Source of the DNA: Nocardioides jejuensis
GTDB taxonomy: Bacteria > Actinomycetota > Actinomycetes > Propionibacteriales > Nocardioidaceae
Assembly: GCF_004337475.1 (NCBI RefSeq)
Contig: NZ_SJZJ01000030.1
Coordinates: 1 to 37,119, forward strand
DNA: 37,119 bases
Direction: 5' to 3'
Under the pieces are notes generated by a model. That model did no database searches. It had not been told where the DNA came from and worked only from the letters and a program-made list of their open reading frames with translations. Below are positions 1 to 7,185 of this stretch, one piece after another (position 1 is the stretch's first letter; every line of letters begins with the position of its first letter). Both the position numbers and the translations under genes were made by a program.

Positions 1-3
1 CAT
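1..3 (-). other. Possible start codon of the next gene, cut by the window edge
   Basis: The first three bases read ATG on the minus strand, preceded by a GAGGG ribosome-binding-like stretch about ten bases upstream, 44 bases after the rpmG stop. In Mycobacterium the gene after rpmG2 is hadA, a MaoC-type dehydratase subunit, so a gene starting here would fit. Only the start codon lies inside the window, so its identity cannot be seen. Confidence 0.25.
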
Positions 4-28
4 CGGGTGACGGCCCTCGCGGAAACCT

Positions 29-42
29 GCGGAGGAATCCGC
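29..42 (-). terminator. Small hairpin after rpmG, nested in a larger inverted repeat
   Basis: GCGGA and TCCGC (29-33 and 38-42) form a five-pair stem with a four-base loop just past the rpmG stop. It is enclosed by a second pair of arms, GGAAACC (21-27) and GGTTTCC (54-60), that span the rpmG stop codon. No T-run follows. It could be a weak terminator, a processing site or an attenuator before the next gene. Confidence 0.3.
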
Positions 43-47
43 TGTGA

Positions 48-218
48 TCAGCGGGTTTCCTTGTGCGCGGTGTGCTTGCGGCAACGCGGGCAGAACTTGT
101 TCAGCTCAATGCGGTCGGGGTCGTTGCGGCGGTTCTTCTTGGTGATGTAGTTGCGCTCCTTGCAGTCCACGCAGGCAAGCGTGATCTTCGGGCGAACGTC
201 GCTGCTCTTGCTGGCCAC
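48..218 (-). CDS. rpmG: 50S ribosomal protein L33, zinc-ribbon form
   Basis: This 56-residue protein belongs to the large ribosomal subunit. Two Cys pairs, C16/C19 (CVDC) and C43/C46 (CPRC), form the zinc ribbon of the 'C+' type of L33. The Lys/Arg-rich body and usual length of about 55 residues fit the family. The start is GTG at 218 with AAAGGA (226-231) upstream. It follows tRNA-Met closely on the same strand, matching the thrT-metT-rpmG order of mycobacteria, so the three are probably co-transcribed. Many actinomycetes also carry a zinc-free paralogue that replaces this form under zinc limitation; none is visible in this window. Confidence 0.93.
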   Translation of the reverse strand: MASKSSDVRPKITLACVDCKERNYITKKNRRNDPDRIELNKFCPRCRKHTAHKETR

Positions 219-258
219 TGGAGAATCCTTTAGGTCTGGGGTGTTGCAGTGAAACGGT

Positions 259-335
259 TGGTAGCGGGGGCGGGGATCGAACCCGCGACCTCACGATTAT
301 GAGTCGTGCGCTCTAACCACCTGAGCTACCCCGCC
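259..335 (-). tRNA. metT: tRNA-Met (anticodon CAT), CCA encoded
   Basis: The minus strand folds into a full cloverleaf: seven-pair acceptor stem, D-arm with TAGCTCAG, anticodon loop CTCATAA with CAT at 299-301, and a T-arm with GTTCGATC. The 3' CCA is encoded at 259-261. The first pair is G-U rather than the C-A mismatch typical of initiator tRNA, so this is read as the elongator. CAT can also mark an Ile tRNA with modified C34, which cannot be excluded from sequence alone. The gene sits between tRNA-Thr and rpmG. Confidence 0.93.
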
Positions 336-375
336 ACGGAGTGGGTGGACCCGCCGGGGCGGGCTCCCATCTCAG

Positions 376-447
<72 letters not shown>

Positions 448-458
448 AACGAGGGAGA

Positions 459-486
459 ACATTACCGATCCCCGTCCGGCGCGCAA
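459..486 (-). promoter_or_regulatory. Promoter of the tRNA-Thr/tRNA-Met/rpmG unit
   Basis: On the minus strand a -35-like TTGCGC (481-486) and a -10-like TAATGT (459-464) are separated by 16 bases. The -10 lies 11 bases before the 5' end of mature tRNA-Thr, the usual position for a tRNA promoter of the main sigma-factor type. No other promoter-like match is obvious nearby. Confidence 0.5.
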
Positions 487-637
487 AATCGGGTCGGTTT
501 GATGCGCCTCACACTGGGTTTCGACGGCGACTTTCCGCACGCCTCGGCCCCAGTTTCGGTGACCGTTGGGCCGCGCGAGCACCCGTTCAGGTGCGACGCA
601 GCAACCGCGGCTTGGCTCCGTCCTGCACCGGCGCCCA

Positions 638-703
638 GTCGCACATGCGAAGGGACACGCCGTGCCGCACGGCATCCGCGGCGCGTCCTCTCGCACGTGC
701 GAC
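638..703 (-). terminator. Long imperfect hairpin after the LigB-like gene
   Basis: The outer arms at 638-650 and 691-703 (GTCGCACATGCGA against TCGCACGTGCGAC) pair with one mismatch. Inner arms at 651-661 and 680-690 extend the stem with about 8 of 11 pairs. The hairpin starts 25 bases beyond the stop of the gene ending at 728, so it is a likely transcription end for that operon. It lacks a T-run, as is common in high-GC actinomycetes. Apart from this hairpin and the tRNA promoter, 448-727 shows nothing else I can support. Confidence 0.55.
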
Positions 704-727
704 TCCCCGCAGGGGCGGCCACATCGC

Positions 728-1378
728 TCACCAGCGAGCGACGACGTAGGTCAGCCCGAAGGGGTCACTGCGGTGGGTCAGCGAACCGCCGTGCAGGCGG
801 GGCTCCAGACGGGCAGCGACCGGCCAGGTGTGGCGCCCGGTCACCATCAGCTCGAACGCCTCGGGAGCCTGCGCGAGCGAGGCAAGGGCATTCCGGTCGG
901 CAGCGGCAAGCGCGGCGGCAACGGCGTCGTCGTACGCAAAGGAGCGCTCGTCGATGTGCCCCGGCGCGCCCTGCGACCGCGCCGCAGCGCCGTCACCGAG
1001 GACGACGAGCGCCGTCCGGACGCCCGGATCAAGCAGCCCGCGGAAGTCTGCCTCGCCGTCGGTGCACTCGACGTACGTCGCGGGGAGGTCGACGCCGGCA
1101 AGCTCGAGCAGGTGCTCGCCGACCTGCTCGGCCAGGGATCTCGGGGCCCCGTGCAGCGGTCGCGTGCGGGACGGGTCGTGCCAGTCGCCGGGCGCCTCGC
1201 GGCCGCCGACGGGGCAGAGCGCGACCACCTGCTCCGCACCACGACAGGCCTCGCGGACCGCGTCGACCGCCGCGTCCCGCAGCTCCGCGACCGGGTCGGC
1301 CTGCCCCGACAGGTGCCGGAAGAAGAGCGGCGTCATCGGCACGAACGCCGCGCCGGTCACGCCCGTCGCCCCCGTCAC
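728..1378 (-). CDS. Class III extradiol dioxygenase LigB-like protein
   Basis: The 216-residue protein resembles actinobacterial proteins annotated as 'class III extradiol dioxygenase subunit B-like' (compare M. tuberculosis Rv2728c). The similarity shows in an N-terminal FVPMTPLF motif followed by a central VVLGDGAAARSQ stretch, and in a C-terminal PFGLTYVVARW end. Extradiol activity is not demonstrated for this small group and I cannot assign a substrate. The GTG start overlaps the stop of the FolP2-like gene by four bases (GTGA), so translation is probably coupled. A long hairpin follows the stop. Confidence 0.65.
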   Translation of the reverse strand: MTGATGVTGAAFVPMTPLFFRHLSGQADPVAELRDAAVDAVREACRGAEQVVALCPVGGREAPGDWHDPSRTRPLHGAPRSLAEQVGEHLLELAGVDLPATYVECTDGEADFRGLLDPGVRTALVVLGDGAAARSQGAPGHIDERSFAYDDAVAAALAAADRNALASLAQAPEAFELMVTGRHTWPVAARLEPRLHGGSLTHRSDPFGLTYVVARW

Positions 1379-2235
1379 GCCAGCGCCCGCGTCGTACGGG
1401 CGGGCGGGCGGATGCCGCGGATCGAGGCGACCATGTCCAGCACCTGCCGCGTCTCCACCACCTCGTGCACGCGGTAGACCCGGGCTCCGTGCCAGGCGCT
1501 GATCGCGGTCGCCGCGAGCGTGCCGGTCAGCCGCTGCTCGGTCGGCAGGTCGAGGGTCTCCCCCACGAAGTCCTTGTTGGAGAGCGAGACCAGCACCGGC
1601 CAGCCGGTCGCCGTCATCTCGTCGAGGCGGCGGGTGATCTCGAGCGAGTGCCAGGTGGTCTTCTCGAAGTCATGCGCCGGGTCGATCAGCAGCGACTCGC
1701 GCGCGACGCCCGCAGCGAGGGCCCGGTTGGCGAGGGCGACGGTGTCGTCGATCGCAGCACGTACGACGTCGGCGTAGCTCACGCGGTGTGGAGGCTGTCG
1801 GGGCGTCGCACCGTTCGTGTGCGTGCAGACGTACGCCGCGCCGTGGCGCGCCGCGACCTCCAGGAGCTGGGGGTCGTAGCCACCCCAGGCATCGTTGAGC
1901 AGGTCGGCACCCGCGGCACAGACCGCCTCGCCGACCTCATGGCGCCAGGTGTCGACGGAGATGACCACGTCGGGGAACTCCTCGCGCACCCGGGCCACGA
2001 AGCCCACGGTGCGCCGCAGCTCCTCGTCGAGGTCCACGACGTCACCGGGGCCGGCCTTCACCCCGCCGATGTCGACGATCTCGGCGCCCTGGTCGACGAC
2101 CTGGCGCACGCGGTCGAGCGCTGCGTCCTCGGCGTACGTCGCGCCCTTGTCGTAGAAGGAGTCGCGGGTGCGGTTGACGATCGCCATCACCAGCAGGCGG
2201 TCGTCGGAGAAGGTGTGGCGGCCGAGCGTGAGCAC
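1375..2235 (-). CDS. folP2: Dihydropteroate synthase homologue, FolP2 type
   Basis: This 286-residue TIM-barrel protein has the pterin-binding family layout: MAIVNRTRDSFYDKG near the N-terminus, IVDIGG, ISVDTWR, LLNDAWGG and a C-terminal YRVHEVVETRQ. The Asn-Arg-Thr-Arg-Asp-Ser-Phe version and the LLIDPAHDFEKTTWHSLE segment match the FolP2 subfamily rather than FolP1. In mycobacteria FolP2 is reported not to supply dihydropteroate synthase activity and its gene lies beside glucosyl-3-phosphoglycerate synthase gpgS. No gpgS is present here. It starts with GTG at 2235, 29 bases after the amidase stop. Confidence 0.85.
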   Translation of the reverse strand: MLTLGRHTFSDDRLLVMAIVNRTRDSFYDKGATYAEDAALDRVRQVVDQGAEIVDIGGVKAGPGDVVDLDEELRRTVGFVARVREEFPDVVISVDTWRHEVGEAVCAAGADLLNDAWGGYDPQLLEVAARHGAAYVCTHTNGATPRQPPHRVSYADVVRAAIDDTVALANRALAAGVARESLLIDPAHDFEKTTWHSLEITRRLDEMTATGWPVLVSLSNKDFVGETLDLPTEQRLTGTLAATAISAWHGARVYRVHEVVETRQVLDMVASIRGIRPPARTTRALA

Positions 2236-2264
2236 GGTCCCAACCTAGCGGGCAGCCCGAATGC

Positions 2265-3653
2265 TCAGTCCTGGATGCGGGCGAACGGCTGGGCCTGCTC
2301 GAGCTCGTAGGCGAGGCTGAGCAGGCGCGCCTCGTGCCCGCTGCCGGCCGAGAAGAGCATGCCGGCGGGCAGGCCCGCAGCGGTCTGCGCGAGCGGGAGC
2401 GAGATGGACGGGTCGCCGGTGGCGTTCTGCAGCGGCGTGAAGGCGACCCAGTCCATCAGCCGCTCGATGATCGTCTCGAACGGCTGGCCCGGGTCGAGGT
2501 GGCCGATGCGCGGGGTCTCGTGCGCCACCGTCGGCGTGAGGACGACGTCGTACTGCCGGAAGAGGGCGGCCGAGGCGCGCTGGGAGCGGGCCAGCCGGGC
2601 GATCGCGAGCGGCAGCTTGGGGAGGTTGCGCTGGCCGTGGCGGGCCAGTCCGTGCGTCAGGTTGTCGTAGCGGCTGATGTCGGCGCCCTTGCCGAACTGC
2701 AGCTTCGAGGTGCGCACGATCGCTGTCGCCAGGAAGGCCCAATAGAGGAGGAAGTCGTCCGAGAAGGAGTCCGGCACCGGGTGGTCGATCTCCTCGACCC
2801 GGTGGCCCAGACCCTCGAGCAGGGCAGCCGTCTTGAGGGTGAGCTCGCGCATCTCCGGGCTTGCTTCCCGCCCGACCGAGGTGGTCACGACCGCGACCTT
2901 GAGACGCTCGGCGGCCGGACCGGTCACGTCGCCGATCGGCCGGAGACGCCGGGCCGGCGCGTGGAGCTCGATCTCCCGCAGGAACGCCGCGGTGTCGCGC
3001 ACCGAGCGGGTGACGACGCCGTCCGCGACGATGCGCACCGGCATGTGGCGCATCATCGCGTCCTGCGGGGTGCGGTTGCGGGTCGGCTTGAGACCGACCA
3101 GGCCACAGCTGGCGGCCGGGATCCGGATCGAGCCGCCGCCGTCGTTGGCATGCGCGAGCGGGAGCGCGCCCGCGGCGACGAACGCCGCCGATCCGCTGCT
3201 GCTCGCGCCCGCCGTGCGGTCGGTGTCCCACGGGTTGCGGACCGGACCGAGGCGCGGGTGCTCGCACGAGGCACTGAAGCCGAACTCACTGAGCCGGCTC
3301 TTGCCGATCGGGTTGAGGCCGACGGCACGCAGGGCGCGGACCCACTCGCCGTCTGCCTTCTTCGGGACCGCCGGGAAGGCATCGGTGCCGTGCCGCGTCG
3401 GCATGCCGGCGACGTCGACGTTGTCCTTGGCGAGCATGGGCAGGCCGCTGAAGAAGCCACCCGTGACCCGCGGCCGCTCGTCGTACGCCGCATGGGCGAG
3501 GCCGCCGAGCGCCGGGTCGACCGTCTCGATGCGGGCCGCGACGGCGGCGCTGAGCTCCTGCGGGCTCACCTCCCCGCTGCGCAGCAGGTCGACCAGGCCG
3601 ACCGCGTCGTGATCGGCCAGGACGTCATCAGTGAACGCGTGCACACGAGCCAT
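2265..3653 (-). CDS. Amidase, amidase-signature family
   Basis: The 462-residue enzyme belongs to the amidase-signature family, which hydrolyses amide bonds with a Ser-cisSer-Lys triad. The expected residues are visible: Lys76 in LAKDN, cis-Ser151 in GASSSGS, and nucleophile Ser175 in DGGGSIRIPA, spaced as in characterised members. The absence of gatB/gatC nearby and the divergent C-terminal half argue against GatA. The substrate cannot be predicted. ATG at 3653 is the first start. It is separated from lrgB by 65 bases that contain an 18-bp palindrome, so it may have its own promoter. Confidence 0.85.
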   Translation of the reverse strand: MARVHAFTDDVLADHDAVGLVDLLRSGEVSPQELSAAVAARIETVDPALGGLAHAAYDERPRVTGGFFSGLPMLAKDNVDVAGMPTRHGTDAFPAVPKKADGEWVRALRAVGLNPIGKSRLSEFGFSASCEHPRLGPVRNPWDTDRTAGASSSGSAAFVAAGALPLAHANDGGGSIRIPAASCGLVGLKPTRNRTPQDAMMRHMPVRIVADGVVTRSVRDTAAFLREIELHAPARRLRPIGDVTGPAAERLKVAVVTTSVGREASPEMRELTLKTAALLEGLGHRVEEIDHPVPDSFSDDFLLYWAFLATAIVRTSKLQFGKGADISRYDNLTHGLARHGQRNLPKLPLAIARLARSQRASAALFRQYDVVLTPTVAHETPRIGHLDPGQPFETIIERLMDWVAFTPLQNATGDPSISLPLAQTAAGLPAGMLFSAGSGHEARLLSLAYELEQAQPFARIQD

Positions 3654-3684
3654 GGCCCGACATTAGCGGCCCGCGCGCCCTCGA

Positions 3685-3702
3685 TATGACTCGGGAGTCA
3701 TA
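3685..3702. promoter_or_regulatory. 18-bp palindrome upstream of the amidase gene
   Basis: TATGACTC and GAGTCATA flank a GG centre in a perfect 8-bp inverted repeat, 32 bases before the amidase start and just after the lrgB stop. Its relatively AT-rich composition and position suit an operator for a dimeric regulator. It could also act as a small hairpin ending the lrgAB transcript. No regulator gene is adjacent. Confidence 0.4.
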
Positions 3703-3718
3703 CCAATTCGGCGTGCAT

Positions 3719-4429
3719 TCACAGCAAGATCAGGATGATCGGCGTGAGGACGCTGACGAGCAGCGCAGTGAGCCCCATCGCCAGCCCCGAGAAGGCACCC
3801 TCGGTCGGGTGCTCACGCAGCGCGCGGGAGGTGCCGATGCCGTGGCTGCTGGCGCCGATCGCCAGACCCCGGGCGCGACGGTCGCGGATCCGGGCGAGGT
3901 TCAGCACGGCCGGGGCGGCGACGGCACTGATGATGCCGGTGACGATCGCGAGGACCGCCGTCAGCGCCGGCAGGCCGCCGATCGAGGTGGAGACCGCCAG
4001 GCTGACCGGGGTCGTGGCCGACTTGGGCGCCATCGTCAGCTCGAGCAGGTGGTCACCGCCGAGGACGCGCACGGCGAGGACACCGGTCACGATGCCCACG
4101 ACCGCACCGAGCGGCAGCGCGACCACCATCGGCAGGAACATCCGGCCGAGGTGGTGGGCCTGCCGGTGCAGTGGCACGGCGAGAGCGACCGTGGCCGGTC
4201 CGAGGAAGAAGCCGATGATGCTCCCGCCGACGAGGTAGTCGTCATAGGAGATGTCGAGCACCCACAGCGTCGTGCCGATGACGACCAGCGCGACGAGCAC
4301 CGGCTGGGCGACCGCCTTCCACGCCACCGGCACGCGCTGCTGCAGCTCGAGGCCGAGGCGGTAGCCCATCAGGGTGAGGAAGAGGCCGAGCAGCGGCGAG
4401 GTGCGCAGCCAGTCCAGGGCGTCGCTCAT
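3719..4429 (-). CDS. lrgB: LrgB-family membrane protein
   Basis: This 236-residue integral membrane protein has several hydrophobic helices and the conserved LrgB segment with PKSATTPVSLAVS and the later ASSHGIGTSRAL motif. LrgB acts with LrgA; the pair has been linked to holin-like control of lysis, and related pairs move pyruvate or glycolate. The ATG at 4429 overlaps the lrgA stop (ATGA). An in-frame start 25 codons further upstream would give an Arg-rich leader inside lrgA and is unlikely. Confidence 0.88.
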   Translation of the reverse strand: MSDALDWLRTSPLLGLFLTLMGYRLGLELQQRVPVAWKAVAQPVLVALVVIGTTLWVLDISYDDYLVGGSIIGFFLGPATVALAVPLHRQAHHLGRMFLPMVVALPLGAVVGIVTGVLAVRVLGGDHLLELTMAPKSATTPVSLAVSTSIGGLPALTAVLAIVTGIISAVAAPAVLNLARIRDRRARGLAIGASSHGIGTSRALREHPTEGAFSGLAMGLTALLVSVLTPIILILL

Positions 4430-4785
4430 CGACGCACCCCCTCGGCGTCGCGACCGAGCAGCAGCGTCGTCACCCAGCCCACGACGAGCAGGACCGCGAG
4501 CCACGACACCACCAGCGCGCCGACGATCGGCACCGGGTGGTCACCGACGACGTGCAGGAGGGTGATGACGCCGACGCCGGCCGGGATGAAGAGCAGCTGG
4601 AGGTGCTTGAGCAGGCCGTCAGCCGCCCGGAAGAGGTTGGCGCTCGCCGGAGGCTTGCGGAGCTGCAGGACCACGAAGAGCAGGACCATGCCCACCACCG
4701 GCCCCGGGATGGTCAGGTCGAGGCTGCGCACGACGACCTCGCCGACGAGCTGGAAACCGAGCAGCCAGAGCAGGCCGTTGATCAC
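4426..4785 (-). CDS. lrgA: LrgA/CidA-family membrane protein
   Basis: The 119-residue protein has four hydrophobic helices and the LrgA hallmark LTIPGPVVGMVLLF, followed by ADGLLKHLQLLFIPAGVGV. It is the small partner of LrgB. I chose the GTG at 4785 because it overlaps the tag stop (GTGA) and begins with a membrane segment; an upstream GTG at 4818 would add an atypical leader. The chain tag > lrgA > lrgB is coupled by four-base overlaps. Confidence 0.87.
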   Translation of the reverse strand: MINGLLWLLGFQLVGEVVVRSLDLTIPGPVVGMVLLFVVLQLRKPPASANLFRAADGLLKHLQLLFIPAGVGVITLLHVVGDHPVPIVGALVVSWLAVLLVVGWVTTLLLGRDAEGVRR

Positions 4786-5402
4786 GCGACCGACTCCCGG
4801 GGCTCCCGCGCCACACACCCGTCGAGGTGGTCGTTGACCAGCCCGAGCGCCTGCATGAGTGCATACATCGTGGTCGGACCGACGAACGTGAAGCCGCGCT
4901 TCTTCAGCGCCTTGCTCAGTGCGAGCGACTCGGGTGTCTGGCCGGGCACCTCGGCGTACGACGTGGGGGCGGGCCGCGCCTCCGGGGCGAAGGAGGCGAC
5001 GAAGCGCGCGAACTCGCCGGGACCCTCGCTGTCACGGAAGGCGAGGATCGCGCGGGCGTTGGTGATCGTGGCGTCGATCTTCGCCCGGTTGCGCACGATG
5101 CCGGCGTCCTCCAGGAGACGGGACCGCTCGGCCTCGCCGAATGCAGCAACGCGATAGGGGTCGAAGCCCGCGAAGGCCTCACGGAAGCCCGGCCGCTTGC
5201 GCAGGATGATCGCCCAGGACAGCCCGGACTGGAACGCCTCCAGCGTCAGTCGCTCGAAGACGATCCGGTCGACGTCAGGACCGGCGGGAAACCGGCCCCA
5301 CTCGGTGTCGTGATACGCCCGCATCTCCCCCGCGCCGGCCCACGCGCAGCGGAGCTCACCGTCGTCGCCCAGCACGAGGCCGCTCTGCACCTGGTCCGTC
5401 AT
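4782..5402 (-). CDS. tag: DNA-3-methyladenine glycosylase I
   Basis: This 206-residue base-excision repair enzyme removes 3-methyladenine from alkylated DNA. It shows the family's zinc ligands: Cys19 (RCAW), His31 (YHDTEWG), His192 and Cys196 (NDHLDGC). The core LEAFQSGLSWAIILRKR and FVGPTTMYALMQA segments are also typical. The start at 5402 has AGGAGG-like bases eight to nine positions upstream, whereas the in-frame ATG at 5411 would sit on top of that sequence. It is divergent from the ArsR gene and coupled at its end to lrgA. Confidence 0.93.
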   Translation of the reverse strand: MTDQVQSGLVLGDDGELRCAWAGAGEMRAYHDTEWGRFPAGPDVDRIVFERLTLEAFQSGLSWAIILRKRPGFREAFAGFDPYRVAAFGEAERSRLLEDAGIVRNRAKIDATITNARAILAFRDSEGPGEFARFVASFAPEARPAPTSYAEVPGQTPESLALSKALKKRGFTFVGPTTMYALMQALGLVNDHLDGCVAREPRESVA

Positions 5403-5439
5403 GGCGGACATCCTCCCCTACCCCACTGACACCGCAGTC

Positions 5440-5470
5440 TTGACACGAATGCGTTAGTCATGACTAACGT
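5440..5470 (+). promoter_or_regulatory. Promoter and operator of the ArsR cassette
   Basis: TTGACA (5440-5445) is followed after 19 bases by TAACGT (5465-5470). A perfect 18-bp palindrome, CGTTAGTCA/TGACTAACG (5452-5469), covers the spacer and -10. The start codon at 5477 lies seven bases after the -10, so the transcript is probably leaderless. The palindrome is the obvious operator for the ArsR-type repressor encoded directly downstream, giving autoregulation. It may also influence divergent tag. Confidence 0.6.
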
Positions 5471-5476
5471 ATTTCC

Positions 5477-5818
5477 ATGACCGACGCCTTCAGCGCTGCA
5501 GCGGAGCCCACGCGGCGCCGCATCCTGCAGTTGCTGGCGGCGTCCCCGCGGACGGTCAACGAGATCGCCGCGGAGTTCACCTCGACGCGCTCCGCCATCT
5601 CCCAGCACCTGCTCCTGCTGGCCGCGGTCGGGCTCGTCGAGGCGGAGAAGGTCGGCCGCAACCGGATCTACCGCGTGCAGCCCGACGGCCTCCGCCGACT
5701 CCAGGCCGAGATCGACCGGTTCTGGACCCACGAGCTCGACCTCCTGGTCGCAGACGCACACACCCTCGCCGCCTCGCGGCCCACCTCGCACTCAGCCACA
5801 GACAAGGACTCCCGATGA
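5477..5818 (+). CDS. ArsR-family winged-helix transcriptional regulator
   Basis: This 113-residue protein is a compact ArsR/SmtB-type repressor. It has an N-terminal EPTRRRILQLLA helix and a recognition region VNEIAAEFTSTRSAISQHLLLL, followed by a wing ending in GRNRIYRVQPDGL. No clustered Cys residues for metal sensing are present, so it is of the non-metal group often found beside AHSA1/SRPBCC genes. Its stop overlaps the next start (ATGA). A palindrome over its own promoter suggests self-repression. Confidence 0.9.
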   Translation: MTDAFSAAAEPTRRRILQLLAASPRTVNEIAAEFTSTRSAISQHLLLLAAVGLVEAEKVGRNRIYRVQPDGLRRLQAEIDRFWTHELDLLVADAHTLAASRPTSHSATDKDSR

Positions 5819-6786
5819 CCACCTTCACCAAGACCGTCACCCTGCCCGTCTCGCCGGACGACGCCTTCGCGCTGGTCACCCAGCCCGAGCGCCTGCGCCG
5901 CTGGCAGACCGTGTCGGCGTACGTCGACCTGCGCGCGGGCGGCGAGTACCGCTGGACCGTCACCCCCGGACATCTCGCCGGCGGCACGTTCCGCGAGGTC
6001 GAGTCCGGCAAGCGCGTGGTCTTCGGCTGGGGCTGGGACGGCAACGCCGACCTGCCGTACGACGCCTCGACCGTCACCATCACGATCGACCCGGTCGAGG
6101 GGGGCTCTCAGGTGACGCTGACCCACGAGGGCCTGAACGAGCAGCAGGCGGCCATGCACGCCGAGGGCTGGAACCACTACTTCGAGCGCCTCGAGAAGGT
6201 TGCCGCCACCGGCGACGCGGGTCAGGACGAGTGGGCCTGGGCTCCGGAGAACCTCGACCCGATGACCGCCGCCGAGGCCACCCTCGCTGTGCTCCAGCCC
6301 ATCCTCCGTGCGCTGACCAACGACGACAAGGTCAAGCAGACGCCGTGCACCGAGTTCACCTGCCACGAGCTGGCGGAGCACCTCTTCGGCTCGATGACGA
6401 CGCTCGGAAAGTTCGCCGGTGTCGAGATCACCGTTCCCGAGCAGGGTCCGCTCGAGAACAAGGTCTCCGTCATGGCCGACCAGGCGATCACCGCCTGGCG
6501 TGCCTACGAGGGCGAGGAGGTCGTCGGCGGCGGGCTGCCGGCGTACGTCGCGCAGATGATCTTCTCGATCGAGTTCCTGCTGCACGCGTGGGACTTCGCG
6601 CAGGCGACGGGCCAGACCGTCAAGGTCTCCGACGAGCTGGTCGAGTTCGTCGCGACGTCCGCCAAGCCGATCGTCGACGGCGGGCGCGAGCGGGGCTCCT
6701 TCGGCCCCGAGGTCGCCGCCCCGGAGGACGCCTCCCTGCTCGACGCGTTCGCGGCGTTCGCCGGCCGTACGCCGATCGCCTCCTGA
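5815..6786 (+). CDS. SRPBCC (AHSA1-type) and DinB/mycothiol isomerase-like fusion
   Basis: The 323-residue protein joins two domains. Residues 1 to about 140 are an AHSA1/SRPBCC lipid- or ligand-binding fold (VSPDDAFALVTQPERLRRW, GGTFREVE, VTLTHEGL, EGWNHYFERLE). From about 150 to the end it resembles the TIGR03086 DinB-like mycothiol-dependent maleylpyruvate isomerase group, with TPCTEFTCHELAEHLFGS and LLHAWDFAQATG carrying likely metal-binding His residues. The two usually occur as separate proteins. The ligand and reaction are unknown. It is translationally coupled to the ArsR regulator. Confidence 0.82.
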   Translation: MTTFTKTVTLPVSPDDAFALVTQPERLRRWQTVSAYVDLRAGGEYRWTVTPGHLAGGTFREVESGKRVVFGWGWDGNADLPYDASTVTITIDPVEGGSQVTLTHEGLNEQQAAMHAEGWNHYFERLEKVAATGDAGQDEWAWAPENLDPMTAAEATLAVLQPILRALTNDDKVKQTPCTEFTCHELAEHLFGSMTTLGKFAGVEITVPEQGPLENKVSVMADQAITAWRAYEGEEVVGGGLPAYVAQMIFSIEFLLHAWDFAQATGQTVKVSDELVEFVATSAKPIVDGGRERGSFGPEVAAPEDASLLDAFAAFAGRTPIAS

Positions 6787-6817
6787 CCGCGCCCCACCAT
6801 CCGGAAGGATCACCGCC

Positions 6818-7174
6818 ATGAAGATGCCCAAGGCCACCGATGAGATGAAGCAGGACTTCCGCGACCTCGTCGAGCCGCTGACGGTCGAGAACCCCGAGGT
6901 CGTCGTGAAGCCGATGTTCGGCCAGCTCGGCGCGTTCGTGAACGGCAACATGTTCGCTGGCCTCTTCGCCCCGACGGTCGGCGTCAAGCTCGACGCCGAG
7001 GGCATGGACGAGCTGGCCGCGGCGGGCGGTGGCCCGTTCGGTCCTGCCGAGCGGCCGATGGGCGGCTACCTGACGCTGCCCGACACCCTGTCGGCCGACG
7101 AGCGGGCGGCGTGGCTCCAGCGCGCCGTCCTCCACGTCGGCGCCATGCCTCCCAAGGCTCCGAAGAAGAAGTGA
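6818..7174 (+). CDS. TfoX/Sxy N-terminal domain protein
   Basis: A 118-residue protein covering only the TfoX N-terminal domain: VVVKPMFGQLGAFVNGNMFAGLF, then VGVKLDAEG and a PMGGYLTLP segment. Stand-alone TfoX-N proteins are common in actinomycetes and usually lie near ArsR/SRPBCC cassettes; their role is unknown and not evidently competence. GGAAGGA lies just before ATG 6818. It follows the fusion gene by 31 bases in the same operon. The tail is Lys/Pro-rich (PPKAPKKK). Confidence 0.85.
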   Translation: MKMPKATDEMKQDFRDLVEPLTVENPEVVVKPMFGQLGAFVNGNMFAGLFAPTVGVKLDAEGMDELAAAGGGPFGPAERPMGGYLTLPDTLSADERAAWLQRAVLHVGAMPPKAPKKK

Positions 7175-7185
7175 AGGAAGAACAG

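Noticed and set aside
499..2310. Plus-strand frame of about 600 codons over the FolP2 and LigB-like genes
   Set aside because: Arg/Pro-rich translation typical of an antisense shadow; minus-strand genes have family motifs and coupled starts.
2265..3653. GatA subunit of Asp/Glu-tRNA amidotransferase
   Set aside because: The amidase-signature triad is shared, but gatB and gatC are absent and the C-terminal region does not look like GatA.
6818..7174. Competence regulator TfoX
   Set aside because: Only the N-terminal domain is present and stand-alone forms are common in actinomycetes without a known competence role.
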